This document shows positions 34,759 to 47,200 of a stretch of 64,000 bases of DNA, in pieces. The DNA is from Panorpa germanica (Eukaryota > Arthropoda > Insecta > Mecoptera > Panorpidae). The position numbers and the translations under genes are program-made. The DNA lies in the NCBI GenBank assembly GCA_963678705.1, contig OY783207.1:21612001-21676000 (forward strand), read 5' to 3'. Every line of letters begins with the position of its first letter. Positions within the stretch are counted from its first letter, which is position 1. The notes below the pieces were generated by a model that worked only from the letters and a program-made list of their open reading frames with translations, was not told the DNA's origin and ran no database searches.

Positions 34759-36163
34759 TTATGTAGCTACGATATATTTTTGTGTCTTATACATTTCATA
34801 AGCAAAGTCTTCAATATGTGCTGGTTGAAACTCCAGTCCAATATAATCAATTTCTAATTGAAATTCACCTTCTCCACTGCCTTGAGTACCAACGGAAAAT
34901 CCAATGCCGGTTACTCTATCTAGAGGGACTCTACCTTGACGATCCTGGACTCTTCCTTTAGATCCAAGAAAAAATTTTGAAAACGGAATCTAAAGGAAAT
35001 GAAAATATTTGTGAATCAGGATGTTGCAAACGAATTAGGTTTTAGAAACTAGTTGTTATAAGAACCTTTACGCTTTGCCAATAAGGCCCTCCTCGCGTGT
35101 AAAGCACATAGTGATAAACGTCATTCCATAAAATATCAAAATAGCCTCCTGCTGCTATGTTGATTAGATAAGGTCGGCCATCTCCTCGGACTCTCATGAC
35201 TTTAAATTTAAAAGAATATGAACAGTTTTACAAATTACTCCAATAGACTTATCTACTTAACTTAAATTACTAAATAAAATGTAAGAAACAAAATTGCTAA
35301 AAAAACGGTTGCTATAAGAATATTTCATTATTTTTATACCTAAAGTCGTATATGGTGTCCAATTCAAATAGGCCTCTCGTTTAAAGGATTTCTGGAACAT
35401 ACATTTCAAATTTGGTTTTAAATTTTGCCGTAGATAGTCAAATTACATATAAAAACTGTTGCTAATATATTACTCTTGCTCTTATTGATTTTATATTGCA
35501 ATAACCAGCTTTTTTTGTACGTCCATCTAGAGGTACTCTGCTGTTAACGGTCCCAGAAAATAAACCATAACCAGATTTACTTAATTCAAGTGTTGCTTTA
35601 CTATCTCCTTCATTATGGTCACTATCTGAAGTAATTACCCATTTATTTAATGAATCTTTTGAATTAAGTTTCCAAGCCACATCAATTTCACCTTCAAATA
35701 ATAATTATTATAGCAATTTAATTTATGACAAGGAGGCCACATATATGATAATTAACTGTACCTGGTCGAAAAGATAAAAGCGGATCACATTCAATTTTTT
35801 CTATTATTTCGTGTTTTAGTAATTTTAGTTCTTGTTTAAGTTCTTGAAAACCATCTTTCACATGCCTAGTCAGAGGAACCTAAATACATAATATATCTTT
35901 AAATTTATATCATTCCATGGGTTTATGTGTTTACCAGTAGGTATGCAATGTACCTTAATTTTTGATTTTGTATCATAACCACCTTTAGGATCTTTTTCCC
36001 AAAATGTATAATTAATGTTTGATGTATGAAGGCAATGTTTAATTAAATTGTAACTATTATTTATATTTGGTGATAAAGCACAATTATAATTTAAAGATAT
36101 TTTGCATAATATGTTATTTGAATTAACACATTGCGTTGAATACTTTCTTAATACGCACCACAT
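34759..36163 (-). CDS. NDUFAF1: Complex I intermediate-associated protein 30 (NDUFAF1/CIA30)
   Basis: A mitochondrial assembly factor for respiratory complex I, part of the MCIA complex that builds the membrane arm. Six exons: 36163-35954, 35879-35762, 35691-35474, 35391-35340, 35199-35066 and 34989-34759; 320 residues, phases consistent. A Cys- and Asn-rich N-terminal region of about 50 residues probably contains the presequence, followed by FWEKDPKGGYDTKSKIK. The CIA30 domain follows: WKLNSKDSLNKWVITSDSDH, GTVNSRVPLDG, MRVRGDGRPYLINI, TRGGPYWQSVKIPFSKFF and GEFQLEIDYIGLEFQPAHIE. The exon at 35391-35340 is only 52 bp. It forms a run of three mitochondrial genes with mRpL11 and CLS. Confidence 0.95.
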
Positions 36164-37229
36164 TATTTCTATTTATTATTATAATTAAATATAAAATGAT
36201 ATAACACTACATAACCTATAAATGTCATATGATCCCAGAGTATTGCACAGACTCTTTGTAATGCAGACTATTTTAAATCTAATGTATGGTACACATTGGT
36301 GCGACATAAACATTCGACATCCAGCATTTATATATTTTCATTCATACCATATGTTGACATTATTTAAACATGAGGGTACTAAATGTGTTGTGCTTTTAAC
36401 GTACAGATTAGTACGACATAAACATGTGACATTAATAAAACCCTTAGTTATGATATTTAAAAAAATTCAAGGTAGTATTTTCATAAAACAATTATCAAAG
36501 AATTTGAAAGCGCGGTGATTTTGAATGTGGTCTCGAGCAACAGGGACTCAGTCTCTACTATAATCTTAGTGTGAATAGACTTCTTTTTAGTTGTGTTTAG
36601 ATAAATAAAAATAATTTAAAATGGTGTTTAAATGCACAAACAAAATTTATATAAGTTTAATAAATTTGTTAAAAGAAGATACCGCTGTATACGTTTGCCA
36701 TGGGTTCTCTGCTGACCCGTGCTGAACGATAGACCCTTGTCAACCCTTGTCTATTGTTAAAGAAATGAGTCGAAATATGAAAGCTTCCGACATATTAAGT
36801 TACATGTCGCACTAGTATGGACGTATTGTACAACTTCTTCCAACAAATATTAGATGTCGCATGTTTAACTCACACCAACCTGTACGGATCTTAAGATTAT
36901 AACAAAATGATATTACACTATAAAAGCGTTTTCCAAAAGTTCGTGCTATTTTAATCAAGCAAACTCGAACTTTTATAAAAATAGGTAAATATGAAAAATA
37001 TTCATGAATATAATAATTCTGAACCTTCATAGAGTCTCCAAGTATCTGTTAAATTAAAAGTCATATTTATTGTAGTCTCTTTCAGTTTTAAAACATATTT
37101 TTGAATTGGGTTGAGACCTTAATAGTGGCCGATTTCTTATTTTTTATTGAAATATGGACTAATTAATGTGTATTGGCGTTTTTTATTTTACTAAATAAGT
37201 TTGAATTTTGTTTTACCACTTAATATTTT
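36164..37229. other. Intergenic region upstream of NDUFAF1
   Basis: Non-coding. The promoter of NDUFAF1 should lie just above 36163. A 98-codon plus-strand frame at 36222-36518 has no family resemblance and is AT-rich chance sequence. A GACATAAACAT motif occurs twice (near 36302 and 36414), which may be a small ancient duplication. Confidence 0.4.
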
Positions 37230-37510
37230 TGACGTCACTAAGTTGACTACCAAAACCTCAAATGTCCAATTATTTTTAATAACTTTTTATATTTTAGGAG
37301 ATATTAACAATTAAAGAAGTCATTTTGTCCCTTTAATTATTAATAAAAAATTATAATGCATAGTATGTCACATCCGACGATGTACCATTTTTTTATACAA
37401 AAGAGCGCATACTAGGTGGTGTATCTCATGAAGTATTATATTACGAAAATTGTGAAAAAGGAAAAATAATCTCGAGTACTTATTTCTTCTGTGACGTATT
37501 GTGTTGAAAG
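37230..37510. repeat. Dispersed repeat family F2, copy 2
   Basis: Contains AGGAGATATTAACAATTAAA, GTCATTTTGTCCC, then GTGAAAAAGGAAAAATAATC and TACTTATTTCTTCTGTGACG, the same order as at 13841-14085. It lies upstream of the proposed GNPNAT1 exon 1. Confidence 0.55.
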
Positions 37511-37865
37511 AGAAAACGTACATTTTCAGAAATGCAGGTAATATAAACACATGTATTTACTAATTATATATAATTACCAATTACCAATAGGTTCTTATCA
37601 GTTATATAGATTTTAAATCTTTATCTACTCATTAAGTTATTATTTTTAAGATATAGATTTTCGAAAGCTCCTTTATTTTACTGTCAAACTGACACCGTCG
37701 TACACCATTGAGTGAAATACAGTAAATTGTAACTTGCCTTGAGCGGTGAAAGGGAGAAAATTTTAATTCTAAACAGAATTACACGTTTTCAGTTTTATTG
37801 AAGATGTTGTGTGATAAACATAGATCTGTTTAATATTACAGTGAACATTAAATAATTTTAGGAAA

Positions 37866-40800
37866 ATGGGTGCTCCCATTTTCCTTAGGGTAAGTTATTT
37901 TTATAGTTAAGTCAAATTAGTATTTTCTTATTAATCTAAGAATACTTTTGTTTTTAATTGGAAACATATGGCTTGTTATCGTTAAGTACTTTGCATACTG
38001 AAAATTGCTGAGTGCATATTTTAATAAACCAGATAACTATATATTATATGCAGGCATACTTGCACTTTAATTGTATGCTAATTTCAAAAGCTATTTAAGA
38101 AAATGTGTTTCCACTGAAGCCACAAATTATGTTTTAAGTAAATATAAACATAATAACAGTAAAAGTAACTGGTATAAACTTGAGTTTACTTAATTACAAT
38201 TGTAACGTGGCTTTTCAAATATGCTCCAAATGTAAATTTGAACTTATTAAAGAATTTGTAAATGACGAATTGAATTGAATTGAATTGAATTGACTAATTC
38301 GAACTAGACATTTATTTATTCTATATTATGTTCCAAGTGTTTATTTATATTCTTATATTCTTATATGTGTATATGTTTATATGTTTGGTTCGAATTTTGT
38401 ATGGCATTTCGAAAACGGCTTCTGGGAAGTTTTTGAAAATTTCCTATTTCGTAAAGAAAAAAATTCTAAGATTTTTGGCATCTCCGGATTTTTCCCTGAG
38501 TTTCCTGGAAACCCGTAATTTTGGAAAAACTGGAAAAAAAGTGAGCCCTTTTTTGCTGTAGTACTTTTAATTCGTAAAAGATAGAAAGTTGAAATTTTGC
38601 ATGTGTATTAAGGTATTCTATGCTGACATTTCTCACAAATTAGAAATTCAAAAATTTAAAAAGGGGGGGGTTGAAGAAATTCGGGGGCCTGGTATGGAAC
38701 TTTGGAGAAAGTTCATATTCTGGATTCTAGAATAATTAACTATATTATTAATAAAAGAAAATTCAAATATATTTTTTTAGTCAGTTTATATGAAAAATTA
38801 TTTGTTTTTATATGTAAAATTTATATAGAACGAGTTAAATATTTCAATTTAAAAATGGAATTTAAATTTTTACATGAAATTCAAACCACATACAAAAGAT
38901 AGACGTCGGGGTAAAAGCTAGTAAAATATGATATAACAAAGTTATGCTTTCTTATATAAGTAGCTTATATTCAAAATTACTTTATACTTCCACTTTCCAC
39001 TTTATAGTTCCAGTTTTTCTTTATAGCTGAAATCGCGCGAAAATGAATAAACTAATGAGAAAATTATAAGTTTGTGTTTTAAAATGAGGCGTTATATTTT
39101 ATACAATTTTTAAATTCATTTAGATTCATTAAAACTTTGACCATGAAATTTTTATATTACATTTAAGATAAGCGAGTAAAGATAAATATTGTAAAAACAC
39201 TTGATTAAATATTTTAATATAGAAACGTTCAAGTAGGTGTTTCCTTCATTTTGATTTCCTGATAACGAAAATGCAGTTATTAAAAACAATGGTACAACTT
39301 TTGTTCTTAGAATCGTAAAACTTTTTTTTTACTTCAGAATTCTAAAATAAAACGGTTTAAAGAAAAAATGTGGATCTTATTCGATTAAATATTAGTATGT
39401 TTTGCTTAAGTATAATGTTACATGTTTTTGGATAATATTAGTGTTTTGCTTATAACGGGGATAAAGTAGAAATAAGATAATAATAAAAAATTTATTAAGT
39501 TAAATTATTAACTCGGAGAATTTTTTAAATTTATGCTCGACAATGTAATTAAACAACAACTGTTTTCATAAAGACAACAAATATTGATAATATTTATGCA
39601 TACCTCAAATATTTAGCAAGTTGTTTACCTTTAAAATTAAACTTGATATCCTTGAAGTTATAATAATTCGCAATTTATAAAGGTACATGTGACATTTTGA
39701 AAGGCAAGTTAAATATCAGCCAATGGGAATCATAGAAAAAGTTAAACGATATTTTTATCTGAGGAAACCGGAAATCTAATGAATACTATCTCGAATGATT
39801 TATGTTTAGATAATAATTTGTGACATATTGATGGCTTATATCTCTAATAATTGTTTTTCATCATTTGCAAATTAATAGATTACAATTAATTGTCTAATAA
39901 AGACAATTGCGTTATACATTCGTTTTATCATTTTGAATGTTACCTTTACCAAACTCTTAATAATTAGTCACAAATTCGTAAATTATAGTTTACGACAAAA
40001 ATAATTTTTCTTCTAGTTCTATTATTTGAATATGTTTTAATCATACTGTAAAACTATTTTCATTTAATAACCGGATCCACCTTTTTTAAATCATTGTCAA
40101 ATTTACAACTTGTGAGTCCGAAAACTCAGACATTTCTTTTTCATTCCACTTATTCGATTTCTTTGACATTGGAACAGTTGAAATCAGTTGCAAATATACA
40201 GAAGCGAAATAAGGTTTAAACTACTTATGGTTTAAATTATGTATGTACTATAGTTTGTATCAAAAACTTGTCATGAAGTTCAGCTCTTCAATCTTTTGTG
40301 GAAGCTTTATTATTACAATATCTTAATGCAAATTACAACCCCTGGAGATTTACAAGTTTATTACAAAAATATTGTATTATTAATAGTGTTACATAAATAA
40401 GATTCGTCGAACATCAATTTGAAAATATGCATTTTGTTATTTTCGTTGCCATGATATCAGGCGTCGGATAATTCATATACTATTTATTGTTTATTGTTTG
40501 TCTTTCGGCTTTACAATCTACATTCTTAATACATACTTCAAATTACAATTAAATTTACATTATTCTCCACTAGCTTATTTATTCTCCTGTTCTTCCTTTC
40601 CTTCTTACTATTTCCGCCATCCACCTCTTTCCTTCACTGTCTCCCTTTAGTAGCTGGCCAATATTCCTTTCGCTCGCTACTTTTTCCTTACACTCAAACT
40701 TAATGTGCTCCAGTGTTTCGTCCTCCGCTCCGCACATTCTACACTTTCTTTCCTCACTCTTTTCCTCGTATTTTACTGCTCTTTCCCCTGTTTTAATTCG

Positions 40801-42676
40801 TATCTTATGCCTTTTTAGCTCCTTCATCACCTTGTATCCTGGCGTGCACCTGTCCAGCCCTAGTACCCATTTCATATATCTCACCTGTATTCTTTCCAAC
40901 TTTTCTTGTTCCTTCCACCCCCAAACCTCTGCTCCATACAACATCATACTGGCTATCAGTTTATCAAATATCCATATTCTCTTTTGTATTCATATTTTCA
41001 TTCATATTTTCAATAATATTATTCATAATAATTCATATTTTTTTAACTATTTCAGTATCCAAGAAAAAATTATGTTTTATAAAATATTATTTTTTTGTAT
41101 TATAATAGGAACACTCAAAATAATAATACCAACACTGCTTATTTTTTTAGCCGGACGAGCCTTTGTACGATCCAAGCATATTGAGGAAACTAGATTTTGA
41201 TAAATCACCTGCTAAATTCAATCCAAAAATCTCAGCCGCTTCACCAGGCGAACCTTGGTTGCTAGTCAGACCACTAACTCCTGGAGATTTTGACAGAGGT
41301 TTTCTTAAGTTGTTATCACAGTTGACCAGTGTTGGAAATGTATCGAGAGACCAATTCAACGGTAAATTAATATAGAATACATTTCGTATCGCAGCTTAGT
41401 AGTATTGACAAGTATTTTTTTATTCTAATGTATCGTTTATATATAGCACGTTTTGCTGCCATGAAAGCTAGCGGCGGATATTACGTCACCGTTATTGAAG
41501 ATACAAGAAGCAACACAATCATTGGCGCTTCCACTCTGTGCATAGAACAGAAATTCATTCATAACTGTTCAGTGGTAAGTATACGTTAATAACAAGAACT
41601 TAATATTGCTAACAGCATCATAAAAATGGGATTATAGGATTAAACAAAATAATATTGTAGATCCGATTTTTCTTTACGCTACAGTTAAAGGTGAGATTTA
41701 TTTGAGAATGGTTCCGTCTGACTGCAATTTCAAATTTCGACATTTTTTTTAAATATTGATTTATAAAATATTAAAACCTACATGTCAAAAACTGATGTTC
41801 TAATCAGTTAATTACTAAAAACTCGAAAAATTATAATTATATATACCTATCTCGTTTGATCCTATACTATACATACATAAGTGCTTCTCGGTTACTCATT
41901 GCTAGATGTTAACATTTAACTCAAAAAATAGTTTTCTCATTTCTTTAATGTATGCATATGTATTGTACAATAATATACATAGAGAGACTTCTTTTTTTAA
42001 ATCATTAAGTAGTTTTAATTGTGAAGAAAATTGCTTTTTATGTGCAAATGTTGCAGAAGATAAGAAAAAATATCAAATCGGAGGATTTACAGTTCCTAAG
42101 TAACGCAATTTTTACGTCTTGTTTGACTACTAAAAGAGCCTCACATTAATGCCTCCTTCTTCGTATTTACTGCAGCACACCCCCGCTGTAGACCATTTTA
42201 GATACGGTTTTCTAAGAAATTTATAACATTAAATTATCATATATATTATAAACTATTTTTATAAGATATTTTTTGCATGTTAGAATTTTTATAGACTTAA
42301 AGTTAAAATTTGGTTTGTTATTTTAGCGAGGTCGCTTAGAGGACGTAGTGGTGAATGATACCTACAGAGGAAAACAATTGGGAAAGTTGTAAGTATAGAT
42401 AAGGTTATCACCGATTATTATCAGAGCGTTTATAATATTTTCTTTTTAATAAATTACTAATTTATTATTTCTTTTAGAATCGTCGTGACTGTGTCTCTTC
42501 TTGCTCAAGAGTTGGGTTGTTATAAAATGTCCTTAGATTGCAAAGATAAATTAATTAAATTTTACACATCGTTGGGTTATAACTTAGAACCTGGAAATGC
42601 AAATACAATGAATATGAGATTTGAAGGATTAACCAGTAATAAAACATCAGCGGAAAATCCGTTGGATCCATCCTGA
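37866..42676 (+). CDS. GNPNAT1: Glucosamine 6-phosphate N-acetyltransferase
   Basis: Acetylates glucosamine-6-phosphate with acetyl-CoA, a step to UDP-GlcNAc for chitin and glycans. Exons: proposed exon 1 37866-37889 (MGAPIFLR), then 41151-41361, 41447-41574, 42327-42388 and 42478-42676; 207 residues, phases consistent. The body is unmistakable: PDEPLYDPSILRKLDFD, FLKLLSQLTSVGNVSRDQF, MKASGGYYVTVIEDT, IEQKFIHNCSVRGRLEDVVV, then the GNAT acetyl-CoA loop RGKQLGK (residues 135-141) and MSLDCKDKLIKFYTSLGY. The tail after FEGL is longer than in the human enzyme. Exon 2 has an in-frame stop just upstream, so a further 5' exon is required; the 24 bp exon offered here has a good GTAAGT donor and fits in phase but is the least certain part. 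The 3.3 kb intron 1 carries a LINE fragment and a Helitron-like repeat. Confidence 0.92.
38267..38293 (+). repeat. GAATT pentanucleotide microsatellite
   Basis: About five tandem GAATT units within GNPNAT1 intron 1. Confidence 0.85.
38360..38926 (+). mobile_element. Dispersed repeat family G, copy 2; possible Helitron-like element
   Basis: Partner of 26243-26860 in the opposite orientation, sharing the starts and ends but lacking about 200 bp in the middle. It ends GGTAAAAGCTAGT at 38922. It lies in GNPNAT1 intron 1. A run of nine G at about 38663-38671 is notable in such AT-rich DNA. Confidence 0.6.
38940..40477. other. GNPNAT1 intron 1 sequence
   Basis: AT-rich intron DNA; I see no gene, repeat partner or strong structure. 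Confidence 0.45.
40478..40985 (-). mobile_element. LINE fragment of the same family as 17684-18310, internally deleted
   Basis: On the minus strand it codes RIWIFDKLIASMMLYGAEVW, RIQVRYMKWVLGLDRCTPGY and then jumps from AVKYEEK straight to [20 protein letters not shown], so a section of the ORF present in the other copy is missing. It shares the 3' region GTAGATTGTAAAGCCGAAAG and an AAT-rich end. Lies antisense within GNPNAT1 intron 1. Confidence 0.85.
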
Positions 42677-44244
42677 CAATTAGCCACCAGGTCTGCCAAC
42701 ACGCGAGCCAAATTGTAATACCTTTCTTTTGTAACAAATAGCAAATCTTCTATTGTTGTTTTCCAAATTGTGTGCGTAAAAATTGTTTGGTGTATCCTAT
42801 AAAGTATGAGCCATTTCCTTAAATCTGTTAAGGAAGTACAACCTTTAATTTCAAATTTATTTTATTTCTATGTGTGTAGAATTTTTAAATTACTTCTTAG
42901 TTTTCAAATAAAATGTTTGAATATATATAAAATAGAAGTTTTGCATTTGAAGATTGATTATAATTTGTAGAATGATGTTATGGATCTAAAAAATTGTATA
43001 AATTATGTAGTGACTATCAGTTAGGAATTTTTAGTTTGAAACACAACGAAAAATATCTGAAACACATTTCTTACAGGTTTTATTCGTTTCACGGTCGCAA
43101 TTATCAGATATTCATATCAAATGACTTGTAGAACTATTAGTTGAAGTATATATTTTTTTAGGGTGATAACATCATTATGTGCAGTCCTGGTAACAAATAA
43201 AAGAATTTTTTTTTATTATATTTTTTATTAGTAATATTAATTGGTAAAAGGTTTGCGTCTGGTGAAAGGATTTATGTGTAAACTAACAACATTATTTTAA
43301 TTTAAATAAAGTATTAATATTACAATATCTTTTATTTTTACTATTATTAAATTTAATATGCATTTTGAAATGTTAATGTATTATTAATCCGGACTAGAAT
43401 TTTATTTGATGTTGAGCTACAGAAAATTTAAAAATTTTGGTCGACTTTAGTCAGTTATTAAAAATCTTAAAATTTATAACATTAATGCTTAAGTACTAAG
43501 TATTATTCAATGATTTAGAACTTTTTAACAGAATACAGTTCAGGTTTCTTAAAAGGCAAGGATAGTCTTCGTAATTGTCAATTTTCAAGAATATTTTTGA
43601 AGGTTTTATACTTGATAACTTTTGTTTGATTGTTTTAATAACTTTATGTCATGGAAACGTTTTTCCAGCAAGTCATGAAATGAGTAACTTCTTATTCAAA
43701 CACTCAGATTCACAGTATTTTCATGAGGAGCATTATCAAAGCTAAGTTTTACAATATGAGAGCTTTTTATCTAACATTAACTAGCTTTATAAATGATTAT
43801 AAAAAGTTGAAAACAGATACTTCAAATATTAATTTATAAAATTGATTTTATTTAAGTTAACTTCTAAGTCATGCAGACTGATTAATGCGAGAGATTCAGA
43901 GGATAAGAAAGTTTGATCAAGAAGACGTTTAATAAAAGTTAATTTCCACAAAATTTTATTATTTCACACAAACATTATGGTAGTTGCACTGGGTCTTAAA
44001 TAGTTAATGTCAGTTCGTTATTGCTGTTCCAATTTTTTATTATAAAATAATAAAACATGCATAAAAATCAATAATTTCACTTTGTTTATATATTTACTTA
44101 AAATGTAATTTAAAAATAAGTTGCTAAAATTTTATTTTAATGAATTGACACAAGTTTAGTCTTACTTCCTAAATTACTTTTTTTTGGCACCCTTTAATTA
44201 ATGGAGTTTATGGTGCCTTATTTTAACTTTACCGAAATATTTAT
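42677..44244. other. Convergent 3' intergenic region, GNPNAT1 and SCYL1
   Basis: AT-rich and non-coding. AATAAA at 42907-42912 is the likely GNPNAT1 signal. On the minus strand AATAAA at 44041-44036 probably ends SCYL1, about 200 bases past its stop. I see no repeat with a second copy in the window. Confidence 0.55.
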
Positions 44245-47200
44245 TTACATTTTCTTTGCTCCTAGTTTAAGAGGTCCACCACCACGATTTGCTCTTCTTG
44301 CTTCGAGTTCTCTTTGCCGTTGTAATTTTCTTTCTTCTCTTTTTCTTCTAGCCTCTTCCATTTTAGCACCTTTAATAAGAAATAATTGATTTAAAAAAAA
44401 CGTAGTACATATTTTATCAACTGATAAACAGTTTATTTACCTGTGGAATGTTCCTCAATGGGTTCAAAATCACCATCACCCCACGAGTCTGTAGCCCAAG
44501 CAGCACCTGGACTTGCTGGTTCATTTTCTTCACTCTACAATTTAAAAAAACGCATAAACATATCACAGCAATGATAAAAAGACTGATCAAGTCTTTTCAA
44601 ATACCGGCTCTTCTTCTAGACTTCCCCATTCTTCATTATCCCAACCATCTCTAGTGTCACTTGGTCCAGAAACACCTGCAGAAGGTACGGAACTTGAAGG
44701 AGCACTGATAGGACTAGCGGCAATAGCTGGAGTCTAAAAATATTAAAAAGATCACTTAGGAAATAAATTGAAATGGTAATTTCTTTACTTATACAAATCA
44801 CTTTGTAATGTATGACCTCCATATCACCCCAACCATCCGTTTCACCCCAATGATCAGGACCATAATCAGACGCTGATTCACTGATTTCATTTGCCTCATG
44901 TTCTAACGAAGTCATAGAAGTGACAGAACTTGTTGTAGTTGATATACTGCTACTGCTGGGTTGTTCTAAAAGTGATTTATACGGTTTATTTCTGTAGAGT
45001 AGATCTAAAAGTAAAGTAGGGTTTCCATGGAATATTACCATTTTATTTAAAAAAAAAAAAAAAAAAAAATGATAATAGGAACACTACTGTAAATAATAAT
45101 AAACATATGATAAGCATATAATAGGTGTGACTAAGATCTAGCGTACCTAGTGAAGCGGGCTTGCTCAAGGTCTTACTACTAAGTGGAGGTCTTTGCGGTC
45201 GAGCTGTATCACTTTGGCTTCTATAAAACTTTGCTGTAACGGCTGTAACAGCCCAACCTGCCCAAGTAGCTGCTGCATTACCTAAACTTGGTGTTGCAGT
45301 GTGAACATCAGCCTCTAAAATATTAAACAAAGAGTATACTACCAATCAAGTATTTACGATTCATTGTAGAAGCCATGTTATTTACCCATGCTTTCGCGCA
45401 AACTCGGATCTTCGGATACACGTTCCAATTTTCCAAGAAAGCCTCTTATTGTTCTAAATGCTGGATCTCTTACAGAACGCTCTGGATCCGCAGTCAATGG
45501 ACACAAAGCTGGAAGAATCCGAGCTGCTACTTCCGAAAGTAAAAAGTATTGCTGCGTAGCAGCTAACGCCAAAATACCTAATTCAAATATTTTATATAAA
45601 CGTATAAATAAGTATGTTGGAAAAAACAAGGAACGAGAAAAAGTTTATACCTGCGGTCCTAGCTGGTGCGAAAGGATCTCTCATTGCTCTCACAAATGCT
45701 GATACTAAAACCCTTTGTCGCACTTGAGGGTGAAGATGTGAAGCTACTTTACCCAAACAAACTGTAGTATTCGTTCTAATGCCACCTTGTTCATCTCTGG
45801 CTTGTAACCGTGCAAAATGTCGCAAAACTTCCACATTTAAATTATTGTAATTTAATTTTGGTGCCAAATGTATAATTGACTAAAAATAAATCAGCGTAAA
45901 CATAAAAGTACTGCAACATTTAATATTTATAAGAATGTATCTGAAATATATAAACCTTGACTGTCTGTTCTCGAATTGTCGGGTTTGTATCTAGGAAGCC
46001 ATGTGCTACTTGTGGAAATATTTGTTCGTTAACAGTTGCTGGAAGTAAATGACCTACAAATAACTCAAGCTGTTGCAACAATCTAGATCTAGTTGCACGG
46101 TCTGTAGAAGCGAATAATTTAACAACACACGGTACAATGCGTTTTTGATATGAATCAGTATCCAAAAGTCTTCCAAGCTGCAGAAAAAAATATGTTAAGA
46201 AGCCTATAGTTTTAATATATAAAACTGAGTATCCACCAAAGTGTTACATTTCTTTTCGTTATAGTGCAGACATAATTTGTTATATCTTAGTTATTCTACG
46301 GTTCAACAAGGAACATATGTTTGTTAACGTAAGCTAACCTTAAGTGAAAACAATTTTTGTGGATACTTAGGTTAATACAAATATCTGCAAACCTTAAACA
46401 TTGGAGCTAAAACTGCTGAACCAGCATCGCCATACTCAAATGCCGTTATCAGTTGAGGAAGTATTTTATGTCTAGGAATTTAAGAAATAAATATAACACA
46501 ATTAGGCATTATAAAATAAAAACAAGAACTGCATAAATATATTTTAAAATAAATAACAGTGCAATATTGATATAACTGTGTAAATAAAGACAGTTAAACT
46601 TACTTGCAAACGTCTGGTTGAAAATTATCAATTTGATTTGTAAGAGCAGAAAAGAATCTTGTCTTTTCTGCTTTATCCTTAATCTGAATTTCTTCCAAGA
46701 ACAATAAAGAATCTACGAGGTCATTCTAAAAAATAGTTAAGCCAAACATGTATTATCAAAACCATATATTAAAATTATTACAGTTTATTTATAAGACTTT
46801 TTAATTCTCAGTTAACTGTGGTCGGTCTATTGACAAAACTAGAATTGTAAATTGAAAGAATTGTAGAATTGTATTTTTTTTAATTTCAATTTCAGATATG
46901 AACAACTGCAGAGTTGAACAGAGAATTAAAAAATCGGCACAAAGGCAAACAAACTTTGAAGAAACCACCAGGTTTTCGACACCGTGTTATTATATCCGCA
47001 GGATTTGGTCTTGCTGCTGGATTTGTTCCTATTAATTCGCAGTATAGAGGACCTAGTGCTTTTGGAATCTGAAAGTTATAAAAATATTTTTTTATCAAAT
47101 CAATCTTATAAAATCAATTTCGTAGTTATTTTAATATATAATGTACATCTTTAGCTAGAAACATACATTATCTATATCTTTCAATGAAGGCCTGTTACGT

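Noticed and set aside
36222-36518. 98-codon frame upstream of NDUFAF1
   Set aside because: No recognisable domain; lies in a promoter-proximal spacer and looks like chance.
40703-41200. 165-codon plus-strand frame as a gene
   Set aside because: It is largely the antisense of the LINE fragment at 40478-40985 and then runs into GNPNAT1 intron and exon 2 in the wrong frame.
45049-45069. Poly-A run as the tail of a retroposon
   Set aside because: No retroposon body or target duplication adjoins it, and on the gene strand it is a poly-T tract near a splice acceptor.
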